Part shown: one piece after another, positions 31,750 to 43,269 of the stretch
How positions within the stretch are numbered: the stretch's first letter is position 1
Layout of the letters: every line of letters starts with the position of its first letter
Source of the DNA: Asparagopsis taxiformis
Taxonomy: Eukaryota > Rhodophyta > Florideophyceae > Bonnemaisoniales > Bonnemaisoniaceae
Direction of reading: 5' to 3'
NCBI GenBank assembly: GCA_030407315.1
Contig: JALQPE010001805.1
Coordinates: 62,001 to 126,000 of the forward strand
DNA length: 64,000 nucleotides
Made by a program: the position numbers and the translations under genes
The notes under the pieces: generated by a model
The model's database searches: none
The model's input: only the letters and a program-made list of their open reading frames with translations
Told to the model about the DNA's origin: nothing

Positions 31750-34545
31750 ATGGCGCACGACGATGAATCTCTTCCTGGCTGGCTTCGTGCCGGCATCGCT
31801 CCCGGCGACGAAATGACGACGCCTACACACACGCCGACTGCCGCTCCGCGCTTCGCAACTCCTTTGCCTGCAAGTCCTGAGAGCCCGTTCTCCCTTCCCT
31901 TAGCCCAGGCATCATCCATCAGTGCGCCTGTTCCGGCGGTCGCGAGCGGTTCCGATGCGAACAGCATCGATGCGACACCAAACGTCGTCGAGACCGTGGA
32001 CGTCACGGGTACGCCGGCGTCTGCGGCTGGCGGTCATTCCTCTATCGGAGTTCCTCTCCGCTCCATACCCGCTCCTTCCTCCGTATCCCTTCCGTCGGCC
32101 GCGCAAAATGCTCCCATCCCGACGCCGCGCGCTCGTTATGAAGATCCGTCTGCGTTTCGCTTTCTGCTGCGTACGCTGCCAACGTGGCCGGAGCTAAGCC
32201 AGTTACAGTATTATCCGCGCCGCTTTCAATGGGACCGTATCACCGACGTTAATCGCTACGCCGTCCTGCCCGGTCATCTCAACGCGCAAACGGTATGGGA
32301 CGCGCGACGTGAATCGGCGTTGTGCGATTTGGCCGTACCCGCGAACTTGCCATGCGACGCCTATTCCCTCGAAGACGCTGCTGACGAACGGCTCGTACGC
32401 CACTTGGCGAGGCTCCGTACAATGCGTCGCGACGAATTCGCGCATCTCGATCCGTGGGCGGCAGCACCAAGCGCTGGCTTCTTATTAGACGGGGGCGTCC
32501 CGTGGAACGACGTGGAACACGAGGGGCGACGAGCGAGCCTTGGTTTCTTGACGCGAGTATGCGCCCCGAGGCGCGTCGTGAATTACGCTTGCGTCGCACG
32601 TTCGGATACTTCGTCACACACCGCGACGTCGAGTTCCGTGAATTCCCTGAAGATCGTATCGGCGCTTTCTTCCCTCGTTACGACGCGCGCGACTGGCCTG
32701 AAGCACTCGAATCCTTGTCGGTCCCTTTGCCTTGCGTCTTCCATTACGCGCCGTCTGTCCTCCTTGGTCTTAACGTTCCTGTCGAAACGCGCTCGTACTT
32801 CTGGGCCGTTGCCTTAAGCGAATGGGTCGTAATGGTAGCCTGTGCGTGGCTCCATGTCGCTTACGTCGAGCGTCGCATAGTGCGCCTAAGCGATAAACTT
32901 ATCGCGGGGATCGAGCGCGTCGGCGGTCTTACGCAGCGGTTCGTATTCTACGGCACATTTGGAAAGTCTTCTATCGGAATATCGCGCTTGCGCATGGGAC
33001 GAAACGCCCGTCTTCGACGTCGCGCCGGGTATCGATTTCAACGAAGGCGGCCAATGGTTGCCGTGGAACGCGGAACGCGGCAGTGTGGATTGGGCGCACG
33101 GTTCGCTCGGTGTCCACCGTAACACAGAGATTCCGCACCTTCTGTTAAAATCGCCGCGAAACCCGTCGCGCAGCGCGTTCGCGCATTTAGAAGCCAATGA
33201 CGTCGTGACCGTCGATGCCGTATTGTCCGCGTTATCAACCAACGAGCTACATGTGATGCGTGCGACCAACTCGCGAGAGTACGCGCAATACCTCGGCATG
33301 GCGGCGTTGCTTGCCGTAGAGCGTCGGCGCTTTCGAGACGGTCGGTATTCGCTATTTTCGGATCCACCTCGAGCTCCGATCGACGTTACTCAGCTCGACG
33401 CAGCGCTGCGGGCGGAATACGTCAAGGTATACAACGAACTGCAGGAACTGAAGAAGGCCACTCAGGGTCAACGTACTGCGGCGGCGTCGGGCGAGGCGAG
33501 CGCTAGTGGGGCCGCGGCGAGTGCTGCAGCCAACGTAGTTTCAGCCATGGTTGACGACGCAATAGCAAGTGCGGCCGCGGTCGCTGAGGGCGTGGCATCG
33601 AATGCACCAGATACGGCTGAACTGCGAACTCGACTGGCTGAGGCCGAACGAGTCCACGAAGAAGCGTTGTCGCGCGTGACGTCCATTACGAAAGCTCGCG
33701 AGGACGCCTTAGTCCGCCTCGACGAAGCGAATCAGGCGCGCGACGCCGCGCACAAGACGCGAGACGAGGCTCTGTCGCTTTTGCAAGGGGCTAGGGAGGC
33801 GCTTACAAAGACCGAGGTCCGCGAGGTGGCGTTAAAACGAAAGGTCGACGAAGATGCGGTGCGTATCGAACGCATGCAGAAAGACATCAGTATGATGATG
33901 GGTCGGGCGGGCGCGCACAGGAGAAGCGAAGAAGACCATCGCGCTAAGGTGACGGAGCTTCAAGCTCGCTGCGACGCGGCTTCTGTGGCGCGCGAAACGG
34001 CGGAACGGGCGCTTGTTGAAGTCGAAACTAACCTTGGGGCTGAGAGGGAACGAGCGGCTAGTCGCCTTGCCGCGGTGCGTGGCGAGTACCAAGCGTGCGA
34101 GCGGGAGACCGTACGACAAGTCCAAGATACTATCGAGCGCGCGCACCGTTTGGGTACGGCGTTAAATAACGTCGTAGGTTACCTGCAGCGGTCCCCCGCG
34201 GGGTCGGTTGACGAACAAGAGTCGGCCGGCGAAACACAGTCTGTAAGTGGGCTGCGCGCGGAAGCATCGGTGCGTGGCGCCTCCGAGGGCGTTGGCGTGG
34301 GGCGCGGCGGCGCTCGCCCTACGACGCGCTCGCGTGCGGCGGCAGCTTCGGCGGGTCGGGCAAGCATTCCTCCACTTCGAATTGGCGTACATGATGGGCG
34401 CGTCGTTCGGGTGTTGAATTCCGAGCGGCGACGCGGTCACCAGGCAGATACGGCTTCAAGCCGTGCTCGTTCGCGCGGTACTGCGGGTAGTTCGTCGAGC
34501 CGTCGCACGCGTCGGGACGGCGACACGCGCGCACCACAGTCTTAG
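31750..34545 (+). pseudogene. Gy-A antisense accessory ORF
   Basis: Starts at ATG 31,750 after a pyrimidine-rich leader. Pro/Ala/Ser-rich N-terminus (about 130 residues), ordered domain with ITDVNRYAVLPGHLNAQTVW and LPCVFHYAPSVLLGLNVPV, then a long Ala/Glu/Arg-rich coiled coil (heptad-like LAEAERVHEEALSRV...ARDAAHKTRDEALSLL, about 33,600-34,150), and a basic Ser/Arg tail ending DGDTRAPQS. The frame leaves register near 32,530 and returns near 32,955, so this copy has two compensating shifts; the part from 32,959 to 34,545 is open throughout. It converges on Gy-A pol. No similarity to env, gag or pol that I can see. Confidence 0.7.
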
Positions 34546-36336
34546 TTCTTGTTCCGTCTTGTCGCCTGCTTCGCTGCACCTCCTTAGAATAAACTTGTCT
34601 TGCTTTGTGTTCGCCTTTCGTTCCTTTACCCTTGGCGCTTTCCTCGAATCGCGAATCATTCGCGCGGCGGCGCGGCCGAAGCATCGTTGCGTGCGGCTTG
34701 TGAGCTACCAACGTCACGGTAAGGGCGCGCGTGCCGTGGCTTGAAACCGTACTTGCCAGATGTCTGCGTCGCCGTTCGGGGGACACATGTACGACGCGCC
34801 TATTGTACGCGTGCGGAGGCGGTGCGCGTGAGACCGCGGGCGGTCTCCTGCAGCGGCAGCGTAGCGCTCATGCGTTTTGGCAAGGAAGGTTGGTGAAAGG
34901 GAAGAATCGCAACGTGCATTTTTCGTCCGATGAGAAGGGGTGAGGGACAAAGGAGGGAGTGCGGTAAGGCTGTGAGGGGAAGTTCGTCGCCGTTCGCTCG
35001 CGCCGTCAGCTCGCCGTGCGTGGTTCCCTTCGTCGCTCGCTAGTTTCGTCGCCTATTCGCTTTGCACTACAGCGCTCGTCGCTTCGCTAGGCGGATTCGT
35101 CGTGCGCTTCTTGTGGCTAGCGCGGGTCGGCGGGGTTCTACTTGGGGGTTTATGCGGGGGCTACGTTTTTAGTAGCATGCCTCCGTCTTTCGTCTTCGTC
35201 CTTCCGTTAGAGGGGGAGGCATGCACGTAGGTAGCACTTCATTCCCAGTAGAGACCCGCGTCCTTCCAGGGGCTGGCGTCCTTCCACCAAGTCCATACGT
35301 TCCGCTGCCAAGCCGGGCGTGTGATCGGCCAATCGGGTGACGACAGCGAGGTACAACTCGTCACGGCGCGAGGGTTCAGCTTGGCGGCGGCGCGATACAG
35401 GTGTCCCATTCCATGGTGCCTTTCTGAGGGGCAGTTTCCGTGGGACGGCCGAATTGCTAGCTAGCCGGGCCAGCCCGCCTTCGCGATGCCAGCGTCGCTC
35501 CCCTTTTTTCGCGCGAAAATACGTCGCTGGTTCCAGCGCATTCCGCGGTCCCAGAGGTGGTCGAAAGCCAGATAAGCAGCGCTTCATTGCGCAAGGCCAG
35601 ACCCTTCTCGAACTTCGGGAGGCCTGCATTGACTTGCGCGTGCGACGATATTGCGTGGGCGACGACGTGGCGGCTCGTGGCGCGAATGCGGCGAAAAATA
35701 ACCGGGCGCGGACGACGAGTATTGCGTGGCGAAACGAAAACAAAAATAACCGGGCGCGATAACGACGAATCTTGCGTGGCGCAACGAAAGCAAAAACTTT
35801 CGTGGCGCGATAAATGGCGGTCCAAACGTAAGCGGGGGGGTGCCATAAATGCGCGCCAAAGGCGTTTACGCGGCAGGCGTTGACAGCGCTCGTGGGGCGA
35901 CTCAGACGCGTGTACGAATACAAATGTAGACGGCCGTCAATTCGAGCGCGGTAGTTCGCGTGTCCCGCGACGCGTGGCGCTGGCATTCAGTGCCTAAGTT
36001 AAGCTTAGGGCGACCCATTGTACAGATGCGCGCGTGTCATTCTAATAAACGTCGCGCTGTGAGCGACACCGATTCATCCTGCACAGCGGGGGTATAGAGT
36101 ATGCAGCGGCGATTGCCAGTTATGCGGGGCGCAGCGGCATCCGCTTGGCGTCTCGCTTATTCCTCCGGCGCGTTGCCACGTTTTTGGTTCGTGATGCGTG
36201 GCCCCGCGTGCGCGTAGGAGTGCGTTTGGTTGCGTCATCACTTTTGCCGTGGTTCACCTGTCAGCAGCAGCTCTTACGGAACCCGCGGTTGGCGATGATG
36301 TGTCGGTGCGCGCCTCTGGTCAAGCCATGTCGGGCG
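34546..36336. other. Gy-A spacer between antisense ORF and pol
   Basis: 1.8 kb with no convincing gene. A 10-bp inverted repeat GCATGCCTCC (35,175-35,184; 35,215-35,224) has a 30-nt loop. Two imperfect direct copies of a unit of about 58 bp (AATAACCGGGCGCG...TTGCGTGGCG) lie at 35,695-35,812. It occupies the same position as the Gy-B spacer. Confidence 0.6.
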
Positions 36337-38058
36337 TCAATTGCGTGGCGCACGGGATTGCATCCTGCGGCTCTTGAGTCGTGTGCTCGCGCGGCTGGGC
36401 GACGTGGTTCGCTGCGCGTTGTCGCGCTTCTCCCTGCGGGCGGGTACCTTCGGCGGGTTCTTTCGGCGGTTGTGCGGCGTTGCGGGCTGGTTCGCGATAT
36501 CGTGCGCGGGGGCCTTAGGCGTACGTCGGTTCAGGTCTTTACGGAAACGTGCGACCAACGGCGCTGGCAGCGAGCCCTCGGGCTCCCACGTATCTTCGCG
36601 CGGCGAATATCCTTTCTATCTTACGCGAAAGACGGATGCGCCAGCGTCGTCGATGCCTTCGGCCGTTAGTTTGTGGATCATAAATTCGCGCGTCCCGTAC
36701 CCAGACTCTGGGTTGACCTTGCGCGTGTTCTCGAGGTCGCGTTCGTCTCGCCGCGTCGCGTCGTCGGCGTTCTCCGCGTCGTTGGTATCTTCCTCGCCGC
36801 CGGGCGAATCAGGCGCGCTTGTCGCGTTACGCGGCGCGAAGCGGATACGATCGGAGCTAACGAGTTCGGGTACGCCGTCTATTACGATTTCGTAAGTATG
36901 GCCATGACAACCTATTACCGGGAAAGGGCCAGAGACGGGGTAATCCAGCTTCGATGCACGCGTCTCTTCACTTCGCTGCGCTTGCGTCGTCGCTCCCGCG
37001 CGGGTATCCAAGTACACTTGGTCACCCACCTTAATATCCTTATTCACCGCGCGTACGCTGCGGTCGAAGTCCCGTTTATATCGCGCTTGCGCCTTCTTCA
37101 ACGCGCTTGCCGCGCGCGCGTAGGCGTCTGATAGCCGCGCTAGGAATTCCATACGAAGGAATGGCGTACTGCGAATCGTGTCCACTTGTTCCGTACCCAG
37201 CGACACAGGGTAGCGCGTGAGCGTAAGCTCGAACGGCGACGTATTCGTCGAGCGGTGTATCGCACGTTTGTAGGCGTACGCTAGCGCATCCAAATGCTCA
37301 TCCCAGTCCTTTCGCTCTTCGTCGACCTAATGGCGCAGCGTCGCGACGATGGTACGATTCATTCGCTCGACTTGTCCGTTCGATTGCGGATGATACGTCG
37401 TCGTGAATATGTTTCGCGTTCCCATAAGCGCGCACGTTTCCTGAAATAACTTCGAGCGAAACTGCGGTCCGTTGTCAGAAAGCAGCGTGCGCGGCGATCC
37501 GTATAGAAAGACCCAGTCTCTGCAAAAGGCCTTCGCGACGGCGAGCGCAGATACGCGTCCGAGCGCGATGAGTCGGCAAAGCTTGCTATAGCGATCGGCG
37601 ATTACGAGTACGAAGCGGCGTTGGCGCGGAGTCTCGGGTAGCGGACCCAGAATATCGATAGCGACGTCTTCGAGCGGGCGCGTTGCGGGAAAGAGCTTCA
37701 GGGCGTTCGTGTGGCGATATTGCGTAACGCGGTTACGTGCGCACGCGTCGCACTGTCTCACTGTAGTGTAGACGTCTACGCTCATCATCGGCCAGTAGTA
37801 TGCACGTCGAATTGCGTCGTACATGCGTCGCGCGCCCGGGTGTCCTGCAGTCACCGCGTAGTGGTTAGCTCGCAGAATACGCCCCTTAATCGCTTCGGGA
37901 ACGACTATCTGCGTGGCGTTGTCGAGCGGAGCGGTCCTCATGAGAATCCCATCGGAGGATAGGTGAAAACGCGATTGCGGCGCGGTTTCGACATCGCGCT
38001 TCGCGTTTTGGCAGAATTCGTCCGTCGCTTGCTCGCGAATCCACTCGTCAGTGGACAC
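36337..38058 (-). pseudogene. Gy-A integrase with chromodomain, two in-frame stops
   Basis: HHCC domain (HYAVTAGHPGARRM ... CDACARNR), core motifs IDILGPL, LLSDNGPQF and HPQSNGQVERMNR, then RYKRDFDRSVRAV...IKVGDQVYLD and a chromodomain (REFMIHKLTAEG ... DTWEPEGSLPAPLV). TAG codons interrupt it at 37,327-37,329 and 36,616-36,618; the frame is the same on all sides. A frameshift separates it from RT-RNase H at 38,058-38,097. The D, D, E triad is present. Confidence 0.85.
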
Positions 38059-38096
38059 GGGCGGTTCGATGCACGACCGAGTTGCCAGTAGTCAGT

Positions 38097-40565
38097 CTAG
38101 ACTCGGGTAGTATTCTGCGTAGTCGCATAGTAGCGCGGTATGGTTCGCGCATAAGCGTCCGCATGCGGTTCAACGATGTTCGCGGCGTCGAAGCAGGGTA
38201 TCTCGTCCGGTATTTCCGTCTCGTCACCGCTTCGCGTGGCCATTCGCGAGAGCGCGTCGGCGATAACATGGCGTTTACCCTTTTTATATTCGACGTCGAA
38301 CTCGAACTCGGCGAGTCGCAATCGCCAGCGCGCGAGTCGTCCTTCCGCAGAGGTCATGTTTAGAATCCAGCGCAGCGAATTGTGGTCCGTGCGAACCGTG
38401 AACTTCCGTCCTTCCAGATACGCGCGTAATAGTAACACTGCCCATACCACCGCGAGGCATTCGCGTTCCGTCGTCGAATAATTTCGCTCTGCGTCGTTAA
38501 GCGTGCGCGACCAGTATCCGACTGGATGTAATGTGTCTTCGTCTGCGTCTAGCTGTAGTAACGCGCATCCGATTTGGCCTTGCGACGCGTCAGTGTCGAG
38601 CACATACGGGTGCCCTTCGCGCGGTAGACGGAGGATAGGCGGAGATATCATCGCTTGTCGCAATGATTCGAACGCGCGCGTTTGCTCTGGCGTCGGCGCG
38701 GGTAGGTTATCTCCTTGGTCCTTCTTCAGCAGCTGCGTAAGCGGCGCTGCTACGAACGCGAATTTTTCAACGAATCGGCGGTATACGTTACAAGTTCCCA
38801 GAAAGCTGCGCAGCTGCGTTTTCGTCGTCGGATACGTCGCATCGCACAGCGCGTCGCATTTCGTCGTCGGTACGGATAGCTTCCCCGGCGAAATAGTATG
38901 TCCCAGGTAGTCCACCGAGCGTTTGAAAAACTCGGTCTTCGCGAATTTAAGCGAAACGCCAGCGCGTCCGAGGATTCCCAGTATCTCGTCGACGTGATGC
39001 ACGTGCGCATTCACGTCGGCGGAGAAGATGATTACGTCATCCAAGTAGACAAGGCAATGCTGCCATTTCACGTTCGCGAGCAAGATATCGAGCGCGCGCT
39101 GAAACGTCGCGGGCGCGTTCGATAGTCCAAAGGGCATACGGCGGACGCGATACGTACCAACATGCGACGTAAACGTAGTCTTATCGCGGTCGGCGTGCGC
39201 TACCGGGATTTGCCAGTATCCCGAATTGCAATCCAGCGTAGTGAAAACCGTCGCGTTACCGAGCGAGTCGACGCAATCGTCCATGCGCGGAATCGGATAC
39301 GCGTCCTTGACGGTGGCGGCGTTTAAGCGGCGGTAGTCGATGCAGAAGCGGGAACTCCCGTCCTTCTTAGTCACGACTACGACCGGGCTCGCCCATTCCG
39401 ATGTAGCAGGTTCGATCACTCCGGCGCGGAGCATCTTATCCACTTGCGTACGGATAATTTCGCGCGACGCGTGTCCGGCGCGGTACGGCGGTTGGTTGAC
39501 GGGGGTCGCCCCCGGAACCAGTTCGATGCGGTGTTCTGTCGCGTGGATGGCTCCGAGTGTGCCATTCCACATTCGCTCGTGCTTTCGCAGCATCTCGATA
39601 ATTCGCGCGTGTAGGTCGTCGTCTACTCGCTCATCGCGTAGCGTCGCGCGTAGTAGATCTTCCCAATGCGCCGTCGCATTCGCAATTCCGTCGGCTTCGC
39701 GCGGGTCCGGCGGGTTCGTCGCGTCGCGTGGCGTCGCATCGTCGGGCGGTCGGTCTTGCGGAGTCGGCGCCTCTTGCGCCACTTGTAGGCAACCTACGGG
39801 GTTGGGCACTGCGGAGCCCACCTTCATGCCTTTGGGCAATACCTGTAGGCGGGTGCCGGCGTTGTGCACATGCACACTGAAGGGCACGTTCCTTTTAACC
39901 AGCGTTTCACCGTTGGCTAGACGAAGCAACTTCTGCCCGTAGAGGTCGGTCGCGGGTATCGTGATGCAGCGTCCGTCAGCGCCCGTGGTGACTTCGATAG
40001 CTCGCGTCGCGTGCGGCGGAATCGATGTGCGGCGCGCAACGCGGATTGGTGCGAAATCTGTTGGTCGGGTAGTCTTGGGGGTCGGTGCGCGGCGCGGTTT
40101 CGTCGGCGTGCGTGGGAGCATCGGGACGTGGTCTCCATAGCGGGTTCGCAACGCGCGCTGCGGCCCAGTATAGATCATCCGAACCACACGGTCGATGAAG
40201 TCTGCTCCCAGAATGCAAGGGACGGATAAGCGCGGCATCACCAGGAAAGTTTGAAGGTGCGCGCGGGCACCTAGAAGAACGCTAAGTCGCAACGACGCGT
40301 TCGGCGCGAGGCGTCGTCCATTCGTGTCGATAATCGCGCAGCGCAGCGTCGGCGGCGTAGCGTGGCGCTTCCAATCAGCGCCTAATACGTTCTCGCGAAT
40401 GAGGCTCGGGCCCGCGCCAGTATCAAGCACAGCGGTCACCGCGGTGGCCGTACTTAGATTATATCCGACGCGTACCTCGAGTTTGTAGTTCGCGGTAGGG
40501 GTCTGAAACAGGACCACTGTTTCGGGTGGTAACGGAGGCGGTCTTTCGCGCGGCGGTTGCGTCAT
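38097..40565 (-). CDS. Gy-A protease, reverse transcriptase and RNase H
   Basis: 822 codons. The protease is near the N-terminus (AVLDTGAGPSL at about residue 46, then CILGADFIDR). A linker contains HATEHRIELVPG. RT: FCIDYRRLNAATV, FTTLDCNSGYWQIPV, FGLSNAPATFQR, LVYLDDVIIFS, LGHTISPGKL. RNase H: PYVLDTDASQGQIGC, ERNYSTTERECLAVVWA, TVRTDHNSLRW, ADALSRM. All catalytic residues are present. It lies in the -1 frame relative to gag, whose stop is at 40,610, so frameshifting could join them. It ends early against integrase. Confidence 0.9.
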   Translation of the reverse strand: MTQPPRERPPPLPPETVVLFQTPTANYKLEVRVGYNLSTATAVTAVLDTGAGPSLIRENVLGADWKRHATPPTLRCAIIDTNGRRLAPNASLRLSVLLGARAHLQTFLVMPRLSVPCILGADFIDRVVRMIYTGPQRALRTRYGDHVPMLPRTPTKPRRAPTPKTTRPTDFAPIRVARRTSIPPHATRAIEVTTGADGRCITIPATDLYGQKLLRLANGETLVKRNVPFSVHVHNAGTRLQVLPKGMKVGSAVPNPVGCLQVAQEAPTPQDRPPDDATPRDATNPPDPREADGIANATAHWEDLLRATLRDERVDDDLHARIIEMLRKHERMWNGTLGAIHATEHRIELVPGATPVNQPPYRAGHASREIIRTQVDKMLRAGVIEPATSEWASPVVVVTKKDGSSRFCIDYRRLNAATVKDAYPIPRMDDCVDSLGNATVFTTLDCNSGYWQIPVAHADRDKTTFTSHVGTYRVRRMPFGLSNAPATFQRALDILLANVKWQHCLVYLDDVIIFSADVNAHVHHVDEILGILGRAGVSLKFAKTEFFKRSVDYLGHTISPGKLSVPTTKCDALCDATYPTTKTQLRSFLGTCNVYRRFVEKFAFVAAPLTQLLKKDQGDNLPAPTPEQTRAFESLRQAMISPPILRLPREGHPYVLDTDASQGQIGCALLQLDADEDTLHPVGYWSRTLNDAERNYSTTERECLAVVWAVLLLRAYLEGRKFTVRTDHNSLRWILNMTSAEGRLARWRLRLAEFEFDVEYKKGKRHVIADALSRMATRSGDETEIPDEIPCFDAANIVEPHADAYARTIPRYYATTQNTTRV

Positions 40566-40609
40566 CGCGCGCGGCGTGTCCGTTGAGTGGAGAGGAGTCG
40601 GCCCACCCG

Positions 40610-43269
40610 CTACGACTCCTCGTAGGCGTTTCCCGGGTCTTCTGCGAAGCGAACCGAGTGGGGCGTGAGCTGCTCGCCGTCGTGCGCGTCATCTTCGCGC
40701 GTGCGTTCGCTTTCGCGCCCGCGTGCGTCATCGTCCGCGGAAACTTCGAAAACCTGAACGTTGCGCTGCAGGTTCAGTTCTTCGGGCGTTAGGCGCGCGT
40801 GGCTATGCATCTCGCGAATCGCGGCCTGTTGCTCGGATGAGAGCAGCGGGCAGCTTACCATGGGGTGCCCAAACTTCCGGCATATCAGACAGCGGAACGC
40901 CGCTGTGCGAGACGTGTCGGCCGGTGCCGTCTGCCTCACGATAGGCGGTGGGTAAGTTGCGCGCGGTATGTGCGCCGTGTACGGTCCCGCGCGTTCGCGT
41001 TCTCGGTCGTCGTTATGCGCAAAGCGTCGCGAGCGGTCGGCGGGCGAAGCGTCGCGAGAGCGTGGCGTGCGATAATTCGACGAAGGGGTGCCAAGCGAGG
41101 TTGGACTTCGCATGGGGCTCGGGGTTGAGAACTTCCGTTCGCGCGGAGCGTGCGGCGTCGCGGCGGAGGTTGAGACGTTTAGCGATGAGGAGCCTGATGG
41201 CGGGGTGTGCCCCACGGTCAGCGCCTGCAGCGTCGGTGTCTCGTCCTCTTCCACGTAGAGCGCAGGAGTTCGCCGTAATAGCGGTCGCGCGCTCGTCGTC
41301 TGCGTCATCGCTCGGTGCGTGTCCCCGTGGCTCTGCGCCATAGAGACTAGCTCTCGAAAGGTGTATCGACGCGGGTCGCGAGACAGCGCATCCCGCACGA
41401 GGTGTTGCGCATAGGGTCGTAGACCGTCGACGAAAATAGAAACAAGCCCTCGCTCGTTAAACGCATCGCCGCAGCGCAGCGCGCGGCGTCGTAGTCTCAT
41501 AGCGAATTGCGTTTCGGTTTCCTTCGGGTCTTGCGTTTGTTGCGCCACGTCACGATACGCTTGCGCGACGTCGCCTTCGCGCGCATAGGTTAGCAGTGTA
41601 GCAGGTAGAAAATCCGCTAGAGCGGCAAACCACCCGACAGGTGTCCCGAGCCTTGGTAGAGGAAAGTGGTAGAGCAGATGAACCTTATAGTATACCCAGC
41701 GCGTAGTCTCGTATGAGAGAAGGGGATCGCTACAGGGAAAGGGTTAGGCGAATAGGAATGCTCACGCTAGGTGCGTATAGATGGAGCGAGTGACGTAATC
41801 CGTCGAGCTGTTAGCTAACCCTAAGGTTGTCCCTGAGAGGGTTAAACACTAGGTATGCAAACACTGTTCCAATGGGTCGTAATTCCACTTGAGTTTACGT
41901 TACTCTAGAAACCGTGCCTACTGGCTATTCCAGTGGCAGTTTTATACTAAGTCTACTGTAAGCTAGGGTTAGTGGTTAGGAATAAATATCCAGTTAGTGA
42001 CCAATCAGAACCCAATTACTGGCGCTCGCCTACCCGCGAGGTCATTGCCAATAGGTTTACATTGTAATGTATGGGTGATTAGCCTAAGTTAAAATTTGCC
42101 CCTTGTGAGGTCTTGGCCGGGGCCGATAGGCCCGAGTGGGGTATTTGCAGCCTTGCGCTTGTCCCAATTACAGGAAACACGCCCAGTTGGCTGGTGCCTT
42201 GTGATTGGCACATCCCTTAAGTGGGTACCAAATAGGGAAGCGACACGCTCAGATTGGGAGGACCGCCAGGCGGTACGACAAGCAGGAGCCACTGAACGGC
42301 TTCCGCGTAGCACGTAATCGAATCGACGCCCGCGCGCGCTCCTCGGAACGTTCGTCCCACGTACGTTTGGAACGTGTCGCGCGCCTCGTCGGCGAGGAAA
42401 TACTTGAGAATCGGCAACGCTGCGCCTTCGGATACGCCGGTGTCGTCGCATGCGCTCTTGAAATACTTCAGGAACGATAGCACGGCGATTCCGTCAGCGC
42501 CCGTGAAATTCTCTCCTTGCATCGAATGGCGCACCATTTTCGCGGTGTTAGCCAATTCGCTCGCAATTGCTCGGTTAAACGCGCGGTCCGTATTACGCAA
42601 GCGGTACGTGCGATACGAAAGCGCGCGCGTGAACAGCTCGTTCAACGGCTGGATCTCTACCAGCCCGGGATGCGCGGGTCCATTGTCGCTATCCGAATGC
42701 GGGTGGTCGTCGAATGACAGGTCCTGGCGCGCCAGTTCCAGCCATCCTTCGGGGTCCGCGTTGCGCGCGTAGTTCGTGGGGGTCGCGCGCGTTGCGGTTC
42801 GCGTTCGGTTTTCGCGCGCAGCGACGTTCGCGCGCTCAATATTGTGCTCCTCGCGGGAGTCCATCGTAGTGACGATTAGGTTGTGGACTTGCGCCCTCAT
42901 CTGAGCCGTCAATCCACGTGATTGGCCCTTGATAGCGCGGTCCACCGCAGCTCGTACTTCAGCCTGGAGCATGCATTGGAACGTAGGGTCGTCCACTACT
43001 TGTCGAACCAAGCTCGGAAGCGTTGCGGACGGCGTAGCGTGCACGTCGGTAACGCGGAACTCGGCCTCGCGCTTCGTTGCGGCGCCATCGTCGGACGTTT
43101 GCGCGTCGTCGTCAATGCTCGCGAGCGCTTGCGTCGGTAGCGGCGGCCACGGGGAAGCGGTAGGGTCAGGGATATGTGAAGCGACCAGTGCGTCGACTGC
43201 GTGCGTTTGCGACGCGACTGGCGGCGGTTCGGTCGGCGCGTTCGATCGCTCGGGCGCGGATGGATCCAT
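40610..43269 (-). pseudogene. Gy-A gag, interrupted by a solo LTR
   Basis: Starts MDPSAPERSNAPTEPPPV at 43,269; helical capsid-like region (LELARQDLSFDD ... MARTFQTYVGR-type text, AVQWLLL), interrupted at 42,285/41,592 by LTR-S. Skipping the LTR and one CTGCT rejoins the frame (AVQWLLLTYAREGDVAQAY). The C-terminal part has a capsid helix region (FAMRLRRRALRCGDAFNERGL) and one zinc knuckle, CLICRKFGHPMVSC (C-x2-C-x4-H-x4-C), as in nucleocapsid. Without the insertion this gag would be intact. Confidence 0.85.
41597..42280 (-). mobile_element. LTR-S solo LTR, copy 2, 684 bp, CTGCT duplication
   Basis: In sense it starts TGTCGTACCGCCTGGCGG and ends ACCTGCTACA. It is flanked by AGCAG (sense CTGCT) at 41,592-41,596 and 42,281-42,285. 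Clearly diverged from copy 1 but collinear, with the TATA box kept. Confidence 0.9.
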
